A stretch of DNA of 64,000 nt, from the NCBI RefSeq assembly GCF_001411555.2, contig NW_023361338.1, positions 1-64,000 of the forward strand, written 5' to 3'. The position numbers and the translations under genes are program-made. Origin of the DNA: Juglans regia. Lineage: Eukaryota > Streptophyta > Magnoliopsida > Fagales > Juglandaceae. This document shows positions 45,464 to 55,953 of this stretch, one piece after another. Every line of letters begins with the position of its first letter. The first letter of the stretch is position 1. The notes beneath the pieces were generated by a model. The model ran no database searches. It was not told the DNA's origin and was given only the letters and a program-made list of their open reading frames with translations.

Positions 45464-46241
45464 ATTTTATGTACCTACTAGTTTTATATGTAAGTTGCTT
45501 GTGTGCGATGGACATGGTGGTTTGTTGGGTAACCATGGTGTAAGGAAGACTTTTGTTGTGTTGCATGAACGTTTGTGGGAATATCATTTGCCTTTCAATG
45601 ACGTGTTGCATGAACGTTTGTGGAAGTATCATTTGGCATTCATTGATGTATTGCATAAACATTTGTGGGAGTATCATTTGCCATTCATTGAGTTTGCATA
45701 TTGGAGTGGTCATTTTGGTTCGAGGAAGACTTTAGATGTGCTTCATGAACATTTTTGGGACTATCATTTGCCATTAATTGAGTTTTCATATTGGAGTGGT
45801 CATTTTGGTTCAAGGAAGACTTTAGATGTGCTTCATGAATATTTGTGGGAGTACTGTTTACCATTCATTGAGTTTACATATTATTGGAGTGTTCATGCTA
45901 CTACTAAATTTTCACCATTTGAAATTGTTTACGGACTTAATCCATTCACTCCTTTAGATTTAACATCTTTACCTGTTGATGGCAGGAGTAGCTTGGATGG
46001 TCTTTTCCAAATTCTTGAACAAATTAATGAAAATGCATATCTAATGGATCTTCCAGGTAATTATCTTGTTTCTACTATTTTCAATGTTACTAACCATTTT
46101 CCCTTTGATCCAGGTGGAGATTCGAGGTCGAATCCTTTTGAGGAGAGGGGGAATGATGGGATCCAAGATGAGCCTAGTCTTAAAGATCATTTGCAACTTC
46201 CAGATGGGTCAAGAAGATCAAGGAGACAATGCAAGGATTGA
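45429..46241 (+). CDS. Chimeric integrase-fragment open frame, 270 aa, with 45-bp-register repeats
   Basis: The frame begins in the H2C2 zinc-binding end of gypsy integrase (VCDGHGGLLGNHGVRKTF; family: AHGGGLMGHFGVAKTL). The next stretch fuses VLHEHLWEYHLPFIEF, joining the H2C2 end to the much later integrase core end, and is repeated. Anchors 'ttgcatgaac' or variants start at 45561, 45606, 45651, 45741 and 45831, all on a 45-nt grid. It then resumes normal sequence (TKFSPFEIVYGLNPFTPLDL) and runs through the polypurine tract 88 bp into the 3' LTR. All duplications are multiples of three, so the frame is open. The catalytic DDE residues are absent. Whether any protein is made is unknown. Confidence 0.75.
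   Translation: MKLDWYLFIKNRFYVPTSFICKLLVCDGHGGLLGNHGVRKTFVVLHERLWEYHLPFNDVLHERLWKYHLAFIDVLHKHLWEYHLPFIEFAYWSGHFGSRKTLDVLHEHFWDYHLPLIEFSYWSGHFGSRKTLDVLHEYLWEYCLPFIEFTYYWSVHATTKFSPFEIVYGLNPFTPLDLTSLPVDGRSSLDGLFQILEQINENAYLMDLPGNYLVSTIFNVTNHFPFDPGGDSRSNPFEERGNDGIQDEPSLKDHLQLPDGSRRSRRQCKD
45561..45890 (+). repeat. 45-bp / 90-bp tandem repeat of integrase-derived sequence
   Basis: Three 45-bp units (45561, 45606, 45651) are followed by two 90-bp units (45741, 45831). Each contains 'tgcatgaacgtttgtgggag' or a close variant and encodes LHExLWEYHLPF. Confidence 0.88.
46140..46153 (+). promoter_or_regulatory. Polypurine tract
   Basis: GAGGAGAGGGGGAA directly before the 3' LTR; it primes plus-strand DNA synthesis in LTR retroelements. 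Confidence 0.85.
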
Positions 46242-46961
46242 TGCAATTCACTTGGGACAAGTTTAGCAATAGCCCAACATTCAAGATGGGGCTTGAAGGA
46301 TGAAGATCCAGTTTTAATTCATTTGATCAGCTACGAAAGAGGGCAACGACAAGACTTAAAGGCTTTGGGCTCTTAAAGGGTTTCAACTTATTTAATTCAT
46401 TTAAAGAACTTATTTTATTAGTTTAGAATAATTGAGTTTATTATGAGAAGCACTTAAGAGGGCCTATGCAAGGGCATGTTGGGAAAATTATTATTTTATT
46501 GAACTAGGGTTAGGGTTACTGTAGCCGAGTTACTGTAGCGCGGCACTGTAGCCGAGGCACTGTTCATCCAGGGGCACTTTTGGAAGATGGGGGTTTATTT
46601 TGGCTAGGGTTTCATTAGGTTTTACTTTAAATATTCTATGTAGCCTCATTCTAATCAGATTATGAAGTTTATGAAATTTGATGAATTTATTCATTGTGAG
46701 TTGAGTTTTATCTCCTCTTGTTCTTAATTGAACTTTTGAACTTATCAAAGGTAAATCACAACTTTGTGGCGTTCCTCCTTTGTAATCTGGGTTCTTGAGA
46801 TTGGTTCTTCAACGGGTCTAGATTTTAATATAATCTAGGTTCTTGAAACGAGTTCTCATCGGGTCTAGGTTCTCCATCCATTGACTTGATTTTGGCTTTC
46901 TTGGGGAGTTTTCAAATTGATTGTGGGTTCAAGGGGATTCCGTTCCCACGGGTTCATATCA
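46154..46961 (+). repeat. 3' LTR, 808 bp
   Basis: Same sequence as 43519-44314 with scattered substitutions and small indels. Its first 88 bp are also the end of the chimeric open frame. Confidence 0.9.
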
Positions 46962-49785
46962 ATATTAATACACTTAATCAAACAAAAAATCTAAGTTCCT
47001 CCATGGCGATAATAAAGAAATCCCCAATAACATAAATTACAAATTCTCCAAAAACTCGAAAACATCCTCAACTCATCAAATCAAATACCCAAAAATAAAT
47101 CAGTTTGCTAACTACGACTCTCAAATAAGCATTTTCTACCCTCAGGCACTTATTCCACTACGATCATTACACGTTGCTAAACTTTCTATTCTTGCTCCCC
47201 AGCTGAACCATCAAAATTATCTGAAAAATATATGGAGATAAGGGGTGAGTTATCAACAACTAAGTAAGCAGAGAACATATACCAGTGCATAAACATGAGC
47301 ATTTACAGAAATCAGAATGCAGAACAAAATATTTTCATTTTCAGAGTGCGGAAGCAAAACAGGTTATCAAAATATCAGAGCGAAGATTTAAAAATAATTT
47401 CATTCAAAATATTCTTTGGCATAGCATAAATGATCATCATCATCATCAGAACATCATATCAGAACAGAGGCCATGAATAACCCCCGTGGTAGGGTTGTGT
47501 ATCTGTGGATAGCCAAGTAGAACATAAAACACTCTGTCACCAAGGTGTGCACTCAAACAGAGACCACTACTCTAACCCGTGGCAGGGCCGTATCCACTAT
47601 TATTACCCGTGGTTGGGCCGTATCCACTATTATTACCCGTGGTTGGGCCGTATCCACTATTGTACCCGTGGTTGGGCCGTATCCACTATTGTACCCGTGG
47701 TTGGGCCGTATCCACTATTGTAACCCATGGTTGGGCCGTATCCACTATTATTACCCGTGGCTGGGCCGTATCTGAACAGAGCAGAAACATAATCAAATTC
47801 AAAATCAGAGAGTCATGCCAAAGGTTTTCAGAAATCACATCTTATCCAAATAGAGTACTGAACAAAATCACATCACAACATAATTTATGCATAAAATTTA
47901 ATATTCGCTCTCTTTTTCAAAGTTCAGAAACAGCATGTCAAAAATAAGCTCATGTCTACACCAGTCATGACAGAAAATACATTCTTCTTAAACAGAATCT
48001 CATGAGTAATGCAGAACAAATATCTGAGGTTGTTTTCAAATTTCTTTTCATAGTAGAACATGCATATTTTCCAAAAAGGACCTCAGTTCATTTTATTTAA
48101 TGCAAAGTCTAGCATAGGAACCCCGCTTACCTGGACTTCTTAGCTTTTCAGAAATTTCCTCAAAATGTCGATAATTAACAATTGTCACCTATCAAATAAT
48201 CAAGTAATTCCCGTAAATTTTCAATCAATCACGTATTTCGGTATTTAAGCCTAAACTTATAAAATAACCTATTTAATTCCATAAAACCCTCAAAAGCCCA
48301 AAATATAACATCCCTTCCTAAAATTGGCAATGTCCATTTAATAACTTCGGCTAACAACCTTTAAAAGTCTAACTTATTTACTATTGACGTGTAATTATAA
48401 AATCTAATACCAGCTAATATAATTACACCAAAATATTTTAAATTACACAGCGACCATATAATAAATTAAGTCATTGTAAAAATACAACATTACCGATTAT
48501 TCCTTTGAAAGAAATAACAATTTAAAGCATTTAAGAAACATTTTTTACTAACATAATAAAAGACTTATCTGTCATCAAAAACCCTTCGTAAAAGTCAACC
48601 CAACCCAACCGAAAAATAAAACCCATTTTAAAAACAAAATACATTCAAATCCTATTGGCTTAAGGGCGAAATGGTAATCTGATAAATATCTTCCCCTACC
48701 CACTAACTTTACGTAACTGCAGTACTTATAACCATAAATTCTGAAACTCACGAGTGATGTAAGACGTGCGACAGGAGCTCCCGTGAGGGAAGGAGATCGT
48801 GGAGGACCTGAGTTGCGGTGGGCGGAGGCTGTTTCGACGGCAGCTCACTGAAAGAGAGAGGGAGGAAGAGAGATGAGCGAGAGAGAGACAGAGAGAGAGA
48901 AACGAAGAGAGAGGGAGAGGCGAGTTGAGTTCGGCAGGTAGCTTACCGAGTGGAGAGTGACGAACTTGGATGGAGTGCAGCGCCCAACGATAAACGCTGT
49001 GCGACGGCGCTCGGCTGGTTTGCGTCGAATAGCAGCAAACAGAAAAAGGAAAACAAAATACTCTATTTTCGGAGACAAAAACAGAGGTTTCTTCAATGGC
49101 TTGAACGATGGCTTAGAGCGGGACGCGACGACAGCGTTGGGTCTGATTCGTGGGGTGCTGCTACTGGAAAGACGCTGGTGGCAGCGACTGGATCGTGTTG
49201 TGTAAGAGTTTGGCAGTGAGACTACCCTTCGGTGGTGGTTTGCGGTTTCACGTGGGGCTCGGGTAGTGGCTATAACCTGGTGGTAAGCATGGCTGTGTGC
49301 GTGAACCAAAGGTTGGGTGCGGCAGGGTGGTGAACGAGCTAGAGGGCGAGCGCTGATTGCAAAGAGAAGGGAAAAAAAAAATATCCTGGGCTAAGGTTTC
49401 GCGTAGGAGGGCAGCGGTGGAAGCATTCTTCGGATATGAATATATATAAAAAAATATATGTGGAGGAACAAGAAAAAAAAACCCTAGAGGAGGAGACGTG
49501 TGAGCGGATGAAGATGAGTTGTGTGAGCATGCATGACGTGCACGAGGAAAACAAACTTACGGGAGAAATAAGAGATAAGGACCGAAAGAGAAATAAAACA
49601 AAAAAAAAATGATACATGCGAAAAAAAATAAACAATAAATAAACGAGTGCAGAAAGTAATAAAAAAAATCACTACACAAGTTTGTAAAATAAAAACTTAA
49701 AATATCAAGCTCTAATAAAAAAATAAATAAAAATTTTAAAAAATATCTAAAGTCCAACTATACCAATTTGGGTCCGAGTGTTACA
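46962..49785 (-). mobile_element. Gypsy LTR, antisense, start at 49785
   Basis: On the minus strand it starts TGTAACACTCGGACCC at 49785, a typical gypsy LTR start, and runs left without coding sequence. It contains a (GA)-rich segment (48850-48925) and a 29-30 bp tandem array (47575-47772). The left end is cut by the LTR element ending at 46961. ORFs at 48845-49309 are low-complexity and unrecognised. Confidence 0.5.
47575..47772. repeat. 29-30 bp tandem repeat, seven copies
   Basis: GGGCCG anchors at 47585, 47615, 47645, 47674, 47703, 47733 and 47763. The unit is 'cccgtggttgggccgtatcc' then 'actattatta'. Confidence 0.9.
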
Positions 49786-51887
49786 GGAGTGATGCACCAT
49801 ATGGCTTGTATGTCATAATGGTGATGTGGTGGTGTGTGTGAAGGGAGTGTACTCCATGTGGTGGAGTGATGCACCATGTGACGTATATATCGTAGTGGTG
49901 ATGTGGCGTAGCATGTGTGAAGCGAGTACACGTGGAGTGTTTACCATGTGGTGGAGTGATGCACCATATGGTGTGTATGCCGTAGTGGTGATGTGGCCTG
50001 TAGTCTGAGGTGACAGATGTCACCGTGTAGTAGACTTATGGCTAGACGTATGTGTGAAGTGATAGAATAGTGTAAGAGTAGCGTAGTGAAAACATGACGT
50101 GGGAATCGAAGTGACATGGTTAAACAAAAAGTCGTGCTTGTGATGACTGATGAGTTTGTGTAAGAGCGATATAGCGGGAATATGACAAGATGTCACGATG
50201 TGACATGAGTACGTGAGTGACTGTACTCATGAAGAGTTAGGAGTTGGCATAGAATTGACGTAGCAGGATGTCAGGTGACATGACAAGGTCACGGTGTAGC
50301 TTGAGAGTAGTCTCGAGCTACGTGACATGGTGGGAGGTAAAACTGTAAATAATGTCATGTCGTGTCAAGTGTTGGGATGAACTGTCAAGAGGGACGGGTA
50401 GCATGAAGAGTCATGCTAGTCGGGTTAAGAGAAGGTTGGTATCAAAGTATGGGCTTGTTTACACAAGCAAGTGATCAACGTGGTATATGTTGATCTTAAG
50501 TGATTAGGTAATATGTCCAGACAGATTTACCATGTGTAATAGGTAGGGTACATGAGTAATCTGGAGAGACATGTGCCAGACGGATTTACCATGTGTAATA
50601 GGTAATATGTCCTAAGCATAGGTACACAATGTTTGAGCCTTAGAGTTGGCTTAGAGTCATGTTATATGCATGGATGAGAATGATGATGACGACAAGGAAG
50701 CGTAAGCTCGAATGTAGAAAGTGACGTATGTATTGTGTATGTTGGGATGCGTGACTTAGTCAGTTTGAGTCATGCATCAAAATGAGATTAATAAGAAGAA
50801 TAAGATGAAGGTCTTAGTGTCTTAACCCTAAGGTGAATCATGGGTTCACTCTAGTGGATAAGCACTCGAAGTAGAACATTGAGTTTGGAGGAGGTAGTGA
50901 CCGTAAGTGGATCCTCGAAGGTTTTAACATAGTAAAGGGCACGTAAGAGCCTAGGGATATAATGAGAGTGTTTCAAGTGAAGTATAGTTCTATTCTAAGT
51001 TTAGTTGCTTATGCACTAGATAGAGAATGATGCTAAGGTCATGTGTATGCATGTAAGTTGCCAACTAACATGCACATGAATGGACTGCACGATATGAAAG
51101 TAGCATAGACTTCAAATAAGTACTACGTTCATACTCTTCTAGAGTTTTCTAAATGATATGAAATGAAAATGAAATGTTTCTCTTTACAATGCTTTACAAA
51201 ATGAAATGAAAGGGTGTTTTATGAAAAAAACTTGCTAAGAGTTTAAAGATATATGTATGTATGACCTTTCTTGACAGCCCCATAAATTTTATGCAACCAA
51301 AGTATTAAGTGTATGCATGTGAATGGATGACTATACGCAGTATCTATTATATATATTTTCAAGAAATGAGATCTGAGGCATATGCCTTATGCTTTAAGTG
51401 ATGCTTTAAATGATGTGAAGAAAGTGTTTTAAAATGTCCCTTTGAATTGATGCTTTATGGATCCCGTGAAAGATGATGTTTAAGCTCACGCTTTTAAATG
51501 ATGTTTTTCCATGAATGGACTGTTAAATGAAAATGACTGAAAAGGAAATGACTGAAAGGAAATTAATGTTTTAGTGTATGAAAATACGTAACGACCATGA
51601 CTAACTGAAAGGGTACCAAAGGGCTGGGCATATTGCAATGTTAGGTAAGTAGTACTGCACTCAGTGCTACCCCCTGACTGAAAGGGATTCCCAATATGTG
51701 GCCACGAGCGGAATCCAAGTCCAAAGGAAGATTACTAACCCCAACACATGGGGCGTAACAGTGTTTACCGGCCAAAAGAAAGTGATAAGAAAGAATGTAT
51801 GAATGCAATGAACTCTTTAAGAAGTTAAGGCACTGATGGGATAAATGCTTTACAAAAAAAAAACCCTTTTTAAGAAAAACCCCGCCT
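49786..51887 (+). mobile_element. LTR fragment with tandem 'gtgatgcacc' units, plus orientation
   Basis: Starts with three units carrying GTGATGCACCATATGG (49790, 49867, 49957). These are the reverse complement of units at 55970-56110. It continues with 'actgcactcagtgctacccc' and 'aaccccaacacatggggcg' (gypsy LTR phrases, cf. 26098). It stops abruptly at 51887 where copia sequence begins. No gene. Confidence 0.5.
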
Positions 51888-53485
51888 AGTGAGATAGAGA
51901 TTCTTTGCCACTATCAGTGCGAATGTGACGAATGGAAGTTCGAAATTGATTTTGTACCAAGACATGAAAATGTTGAAGATATATGAAAGTTTCATATTTA
52001 AGACGCATAGGATATATTGATGTGGTACGTGAAAAATCATCCACTATAGTTAAAAAATAATGTGCTCTAAATGTGGAAGGAGTGGGATAACTACCCCAAA
52101 TGTCACAATAAATATGATTAAAGAAAAAAAAACACTTTTATTGCAATTTGTTTGAAATGAGAGTCAATTTATTTCCTTGACTACAAACATCACACGGAAC
52201 TAGACAAATTTATGGCCTTATTCAAATAGGAAACCAAGGTGTTGCCTAACCGTTGATGCCCTAAAGAAGAAGGGATGGTGTGTCGAGTAGGAAATGCGAC
52301 AAAACATTAGGGTGGTTGGGTTTGTAGTAGTAGAGTCCATTGCGAAGTACATCCATTCAATTAGCTTCCTCGTGTGTGTAGGAAAAAATAAGGCAACACA
52401 ATTTCAAGATTGGGTTAGTTTGCTAATGGACAGGAGATTAAAATTAAAATTAGGAACATAGAGGACATTATCCAAGGATAAATTTTTAGATATTTGAACA
52501 CAACCAATGTGAGTGATGGGAACAATCTCACCTGTGGGAAGTTGAAATGGATTAGCATGACCAATAGGTTGTGAATTGACGAAAAGAGAATATATGAAGC
52601 CATATGTTCACTGGCACCACTATCAATTATCAATTTAGAGGTGGTGGATGAGAAAGAGGATCTACAAGAGAGTGAAGAAATAATAACAGCAAAATTGGCT
52701 GACGTAGGTGCGAATGGAGTGAGTAAGTCCAGCAACTGATGATATTGAGCTGCAGTGAGGCCAACAAATGGAACTCTCAGAAGAAGTACTTGAAATTGGA
52801 ACGTTTGTGGCGTTGGTGGCAATGTGAGAGGACCTTGATTTTCCATTATGAGTGCGTTGAGTGCCACGAGAATGATCCCAATTGGGAGGATAACCGATCA
52901 ATTTATAACATGTATCATTCCAATGATTGAGATTGCCGCAATGCTCGCACTTGGGTCGACCACGTTCACATCCCTTTAACTCTGTAGAACGGGAAGAGTA
53001 TCCAAGATGATGGGCAGCCATGGCGATGGAGTCGGTAGAAGGTGGAAGGTGAAAGAGCTGTTGGCGTTCTTCTTGATTGAGAATGGAGTAAACTTTGCTG
53101 ACAATAGGGAGTTTGTCCTTGGCAAGTATTTGACTGTGTATGGAGGCGTTGAAGGAGTTTCATGGCACCACAAGTACATTCAGGGAGTGATATGAGATTT
53201 GCTAACTCATCCCAATAAGATTTTATGGTGTTAGAATAAGTAGCAATCGACATACTTCCTTGCATTAGCAGACTGACATCACATTTTAGTTTGAAGATCA
53301 AGGCATACCATTCTATGGTTGTTGCAGTAAATAATATTGTAGATAAGAGACTTATCAATGGCGTGGAGGAGTTAGGATAAAATCTTGTCATTGCAACATT
53401 CCCAAAGGGAGAGCTCATGAGGATTGGTAGGTGTGGAAAGAGTACCATTGACGAAACCGAGTTTCTGCTTGCTTGGCGTAGAGAC
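51888..53485 (-). pseudogene. Truncated Ty1/copia copy A (gag-protease-integrase start)
   Basis: Read on the minus strand from 53448: gag with LKCDVSLLMQGSMSIATYSNTIKSYWDEL, then a zinc knuckle CEHCGNLNHWNDTC (about 52920-52960), a protease LIIDSGASEHMA (52600-52640, intact DSG), and integrase up to 'HTDSGKEF'-like sequence near 51905. Frames change several times. It aligns along its length with copy B (58970-60700). The left cut is at 51887 and the right at about 53485. The protein is non-functional. Confidence 0.8.
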
Positions 53486-53639
53486 TAATATTTTTTTTTA
53501 GCAAAGGAGTACTGTAAACAAAGCAAATAGATCAAATTTAAAAATAAACCATCATGCGGGTTCTCAATCTTTTCATCGTTTGTCTAACAAAATAGTAAGT
53601 TATTTTAGTTCCCGTTAAATATTAACATATAACACTTTT

Positions 53640-55006
53640 CTGATTTAAGTTCTAATATATATTTTTCTTTTGCAGAATGAATAAAGTCTCGCTGACTATA
53701 ATCTGACCTAATTGTATGTTAGAGCATATAAAAATCGTGATGGTTTTTTGGTCAGTCCAAAAGCAGAGACAAATTATGTAAGTTTAAATTTCTTTAATTC
53801 CTTTGTCACATAATATTTTTGTTATTTATACTAACTTTAATGTTTTTGCTTTTGTAAGATAAGATGATATCTCTTAAGGAAACTACAGCAGATTCATCTG
53901 ATGCATCATCTGTCAATGATTCTTAGATCATTTCTTAAGTTTTTGGATCACATTTTGGATATTTGAAGGGCTTAGGACGTTGCGTGAAACCATCCTCAAC
54001 ATTATCATCATTTTCTCGAGCCAAATTGAAATACGACAAGACCAAGAAATTGGAGGAAGCAACACTTGAGATAGAACGATTGAGGTCCAGGAAAAAAGAG
54101 TTGCGGATCCAATTAGACCAAGCAGCAGATCTTGAGGTGAAATTAGAAGAGATGATGCAGTTGAATAACCAAAAAATGTTTGAACAGTTCCAGTCAATGA
54201 TGTCCCAAAACTCTATGCTACCACCAGTCTTAAAATTTATTTTTTCTTTAATTACCTTTATATTATGATGTTCCAAAACATTTGAACATTTAATGTTTGA
54301 ATTATAATTTGTATAATATTAGTAAGGTATTTTTAATTAAATCCTGATCTGTATGATTAATACCGTTCGAACGGTAAATGACCAGTTTGAATGGTAAACT
54401 ACCATTTATAAATCCATTTGAACAAAAACAGTCCAATTTGAACAAAAAATAACCCATTCGAATGACAATCAAGAAATACGGTCGTTCGAACAATAAAATA
54501 TTTGTTCAAACAATATTAATATGTAAAACCCCATACAAATGAATATAATTTCTGAAAATAAAATATCTATTCGAATAGACATAATTTATGTTCAAACACA
54601 AGCCATTTGAAAATTTTATTAGTTCGATCGAATAAAACCTGTTCAAACACTCTGTTCGTTCGAACAGGATCAAATATGGTCATTAGCTCGAATGAATATT
54701 TCATATTGTTCAAATGGATGTGTCAGTTCAAACAGAGAAATATTCTATTCGAATAATGTATTGAGACGAAATCGGTTCATCTAAAAAAAAAAGTTCCGTT
54801 TGAACAGTTTCGATTGGTTTTGCCCAATTTCGTCTCTGAAAATGATTTTTTGAGACAAAGTTTGATTTTCTTCTTCAAAAAATTTTGGAGACTGTCTTCC
54901 TAAAACAAAATAGAGACGAAATTTTTTCATACCCAAATACAATTTGTTACAAAATTTAGGTTTTTTAAATAATTTTTTATTTTAAAAAACCCAATCTTTT
55001 GTAGTG
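53640..55006 (+). mobile_element. CACTA (En/Spm-like) transposon, 3' end only
   Basis: The right terminus is TTTTGTAGTG (55006), the complement of a CACTACAAAAGATTGG inverted repeat. The 500 bp before it are packed with GTTCGAAC-type motifs (e.g. 54364, 54482, 54655) and GAGACGAAAT / TTTCGTCTC motifs, as expected of CACTA subterminal repeats. A transposase_24-like piece lies upstream. The 5' end (CACTA...) was not found. Confidence 0.75.
53939..54268 (+). pseudogene. PttA/En/Spm transposase C-terminal piece
   Basis: Reads FGSHFGYLKGLGRCVKPSST, followed by a coiled-coil (LEEATLEIERLRSRKKELRIQLDQAADLEVKLEEMMQ; split across about 54040-54160). This matches the plant transposase_24 pattern GYVRGLGxGxKPxxS plus coiled coil. 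Further decayed pieces lie at 53680-53780 (FLVSPKAETNYV). It is open only from the motif onward, so it is a remnant. Confidence 0.65.
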
Positions 55007-55008
55007 AC

Positions 55009-55952
55009 AACTCTCTACTTATCCATGCGCACGACAAAAAATCAGGCTACAAATTAACGGCCGAAGCCCTCTTGCAGCATGCTTTCTTACCCAAGTGGGC
55101 AAGAAACTCCCATATTTTATTTTTGGGCAAGTAAATGGGCTGACTTTTTCTTGCCGTGAAACCTTACAGTATAAGTAAAGGCTAGGCGTAGAATTGTTAA
55201 AAATCCATGGAGAAATACGCAAAGGTTTCCAAGGATATTTGAAGTACTACTCCCCAATAACGAAAGGCTTAAACATAAAGACTTGATCAATGGAGAGACA
55301 AACACACGTACTACTCCTACCCTGATTACGAGTGACAACTGAAAGAGATAACACGTACATTAATAGTCTTTAAAACAAACAAGCGAGAAGATGCAAAAGT
55401 AAAACAAGCACACTAGAAGACTTATACCATGATGATCAAACAGCTAAACAACTAACTAACTTATGATCTGCTAATCAAGCACACCGTGTACAACTTGAGC
55501 ATGATCTAGCTTCCCATACGGACACCTTTCTAGCTGGTCATGGAAGACATGCACTGCATGCACGTAACAGACGGATCTAGTAGGAGAAATTAAGCCCATT
55601 AGGATGATAATAAGCGTACATGGTGTAGTAGGTCTGCAAAATGGTTAACACTAACAGCACAAGGGCTGCCAATGCCGAAATGAATGACCATGGCATATTA
55701 AAGTACCTATGCTTGAACTCCGCGAATTGCTTTTTCCACGGGTTATTATAACGAGCGTCCACCTTTCTGAAAAAGTCATATAAATAAAACCGATTGGTTT
55801 CAACGTCCATCTCCTTCCCCAACTTGTTGATGAATTGCACGACCTCGCTGTTTTTCCAAACATAACTGTCAATGATGTTTTGTTCGTAAAGGTACTCGGC
55901 ATCCTTGGCTGTGTTTACTAAGCAGTCCAAGAAATAGGCGTAAACTGTGATG
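55009..55952. repeat. Segmental duplication, left copy
   Basis: 'actctctacttatccatgcg' and on through the DUF247 3' end match 62524-63555. The homology starts right after the CACTA end and stops at about 55952, where LTR sequence starts. Copy 2 has an extra AT-rich insert at about 62645-62830. Confidence 0.85.
55577..55952 (-). pseudogene. DUF247 gene, 3' end only (left copy)
   Basis: Encodes the DUF247 C-terminus from DCLVNTAKDAEYLYEQNIID through FKHRYFNMPWSFISALAALV to a terminal hydrophobic segment (LAALVLLVLTILQTYYTMYAYY). The upstream 5' part is replaced by LTR sequence at 55953. Relative to the right copy a 4-bp deletion near the end removes the stop, and the frame continues six residues (NGLNFSY). 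It is a truncated pseudogene. Confidence 0.85.
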
Positions 55953-55953
55953 T

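Larger units (their letters stand above)
43519..46961 (+). mobile_element. Non-autonomous Ty3/gypsy LTR retrotransposon, 3.44 kb
   Basis: Two LTRs (43519-44314 and 46154-46961), a primer binding site right after the first and a polypurine tract right before the second define a complete element. The 1.8-kb interior keeps only a gag N-terminus and integrase scraps; protease, RT and RNase H are absent. Flanking 5-mers (acttc and atatt) do not match, so no target duplication is seen. Another LTR fragment of the family lies at 9005-9210. Confidence 0.88.

Noticed and set aside
43514..46966. Target site duplication for the 43.5-kb LTR element
   Set aside because: The flanking 5-mers acttc and atatt do not match; no claim made.
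47505..47947. Repetitive peptides in three frames
   Set aside because: All three frames are open because the repeat unit is 29-30 bp; they are not proteins.
48845..49309. 154-codon minus-strand frame
   Set aside because: Ser/Arg-rich low complexity over a (GA)n-rich LTR segment; overlapping frames on the other strand are equally open.
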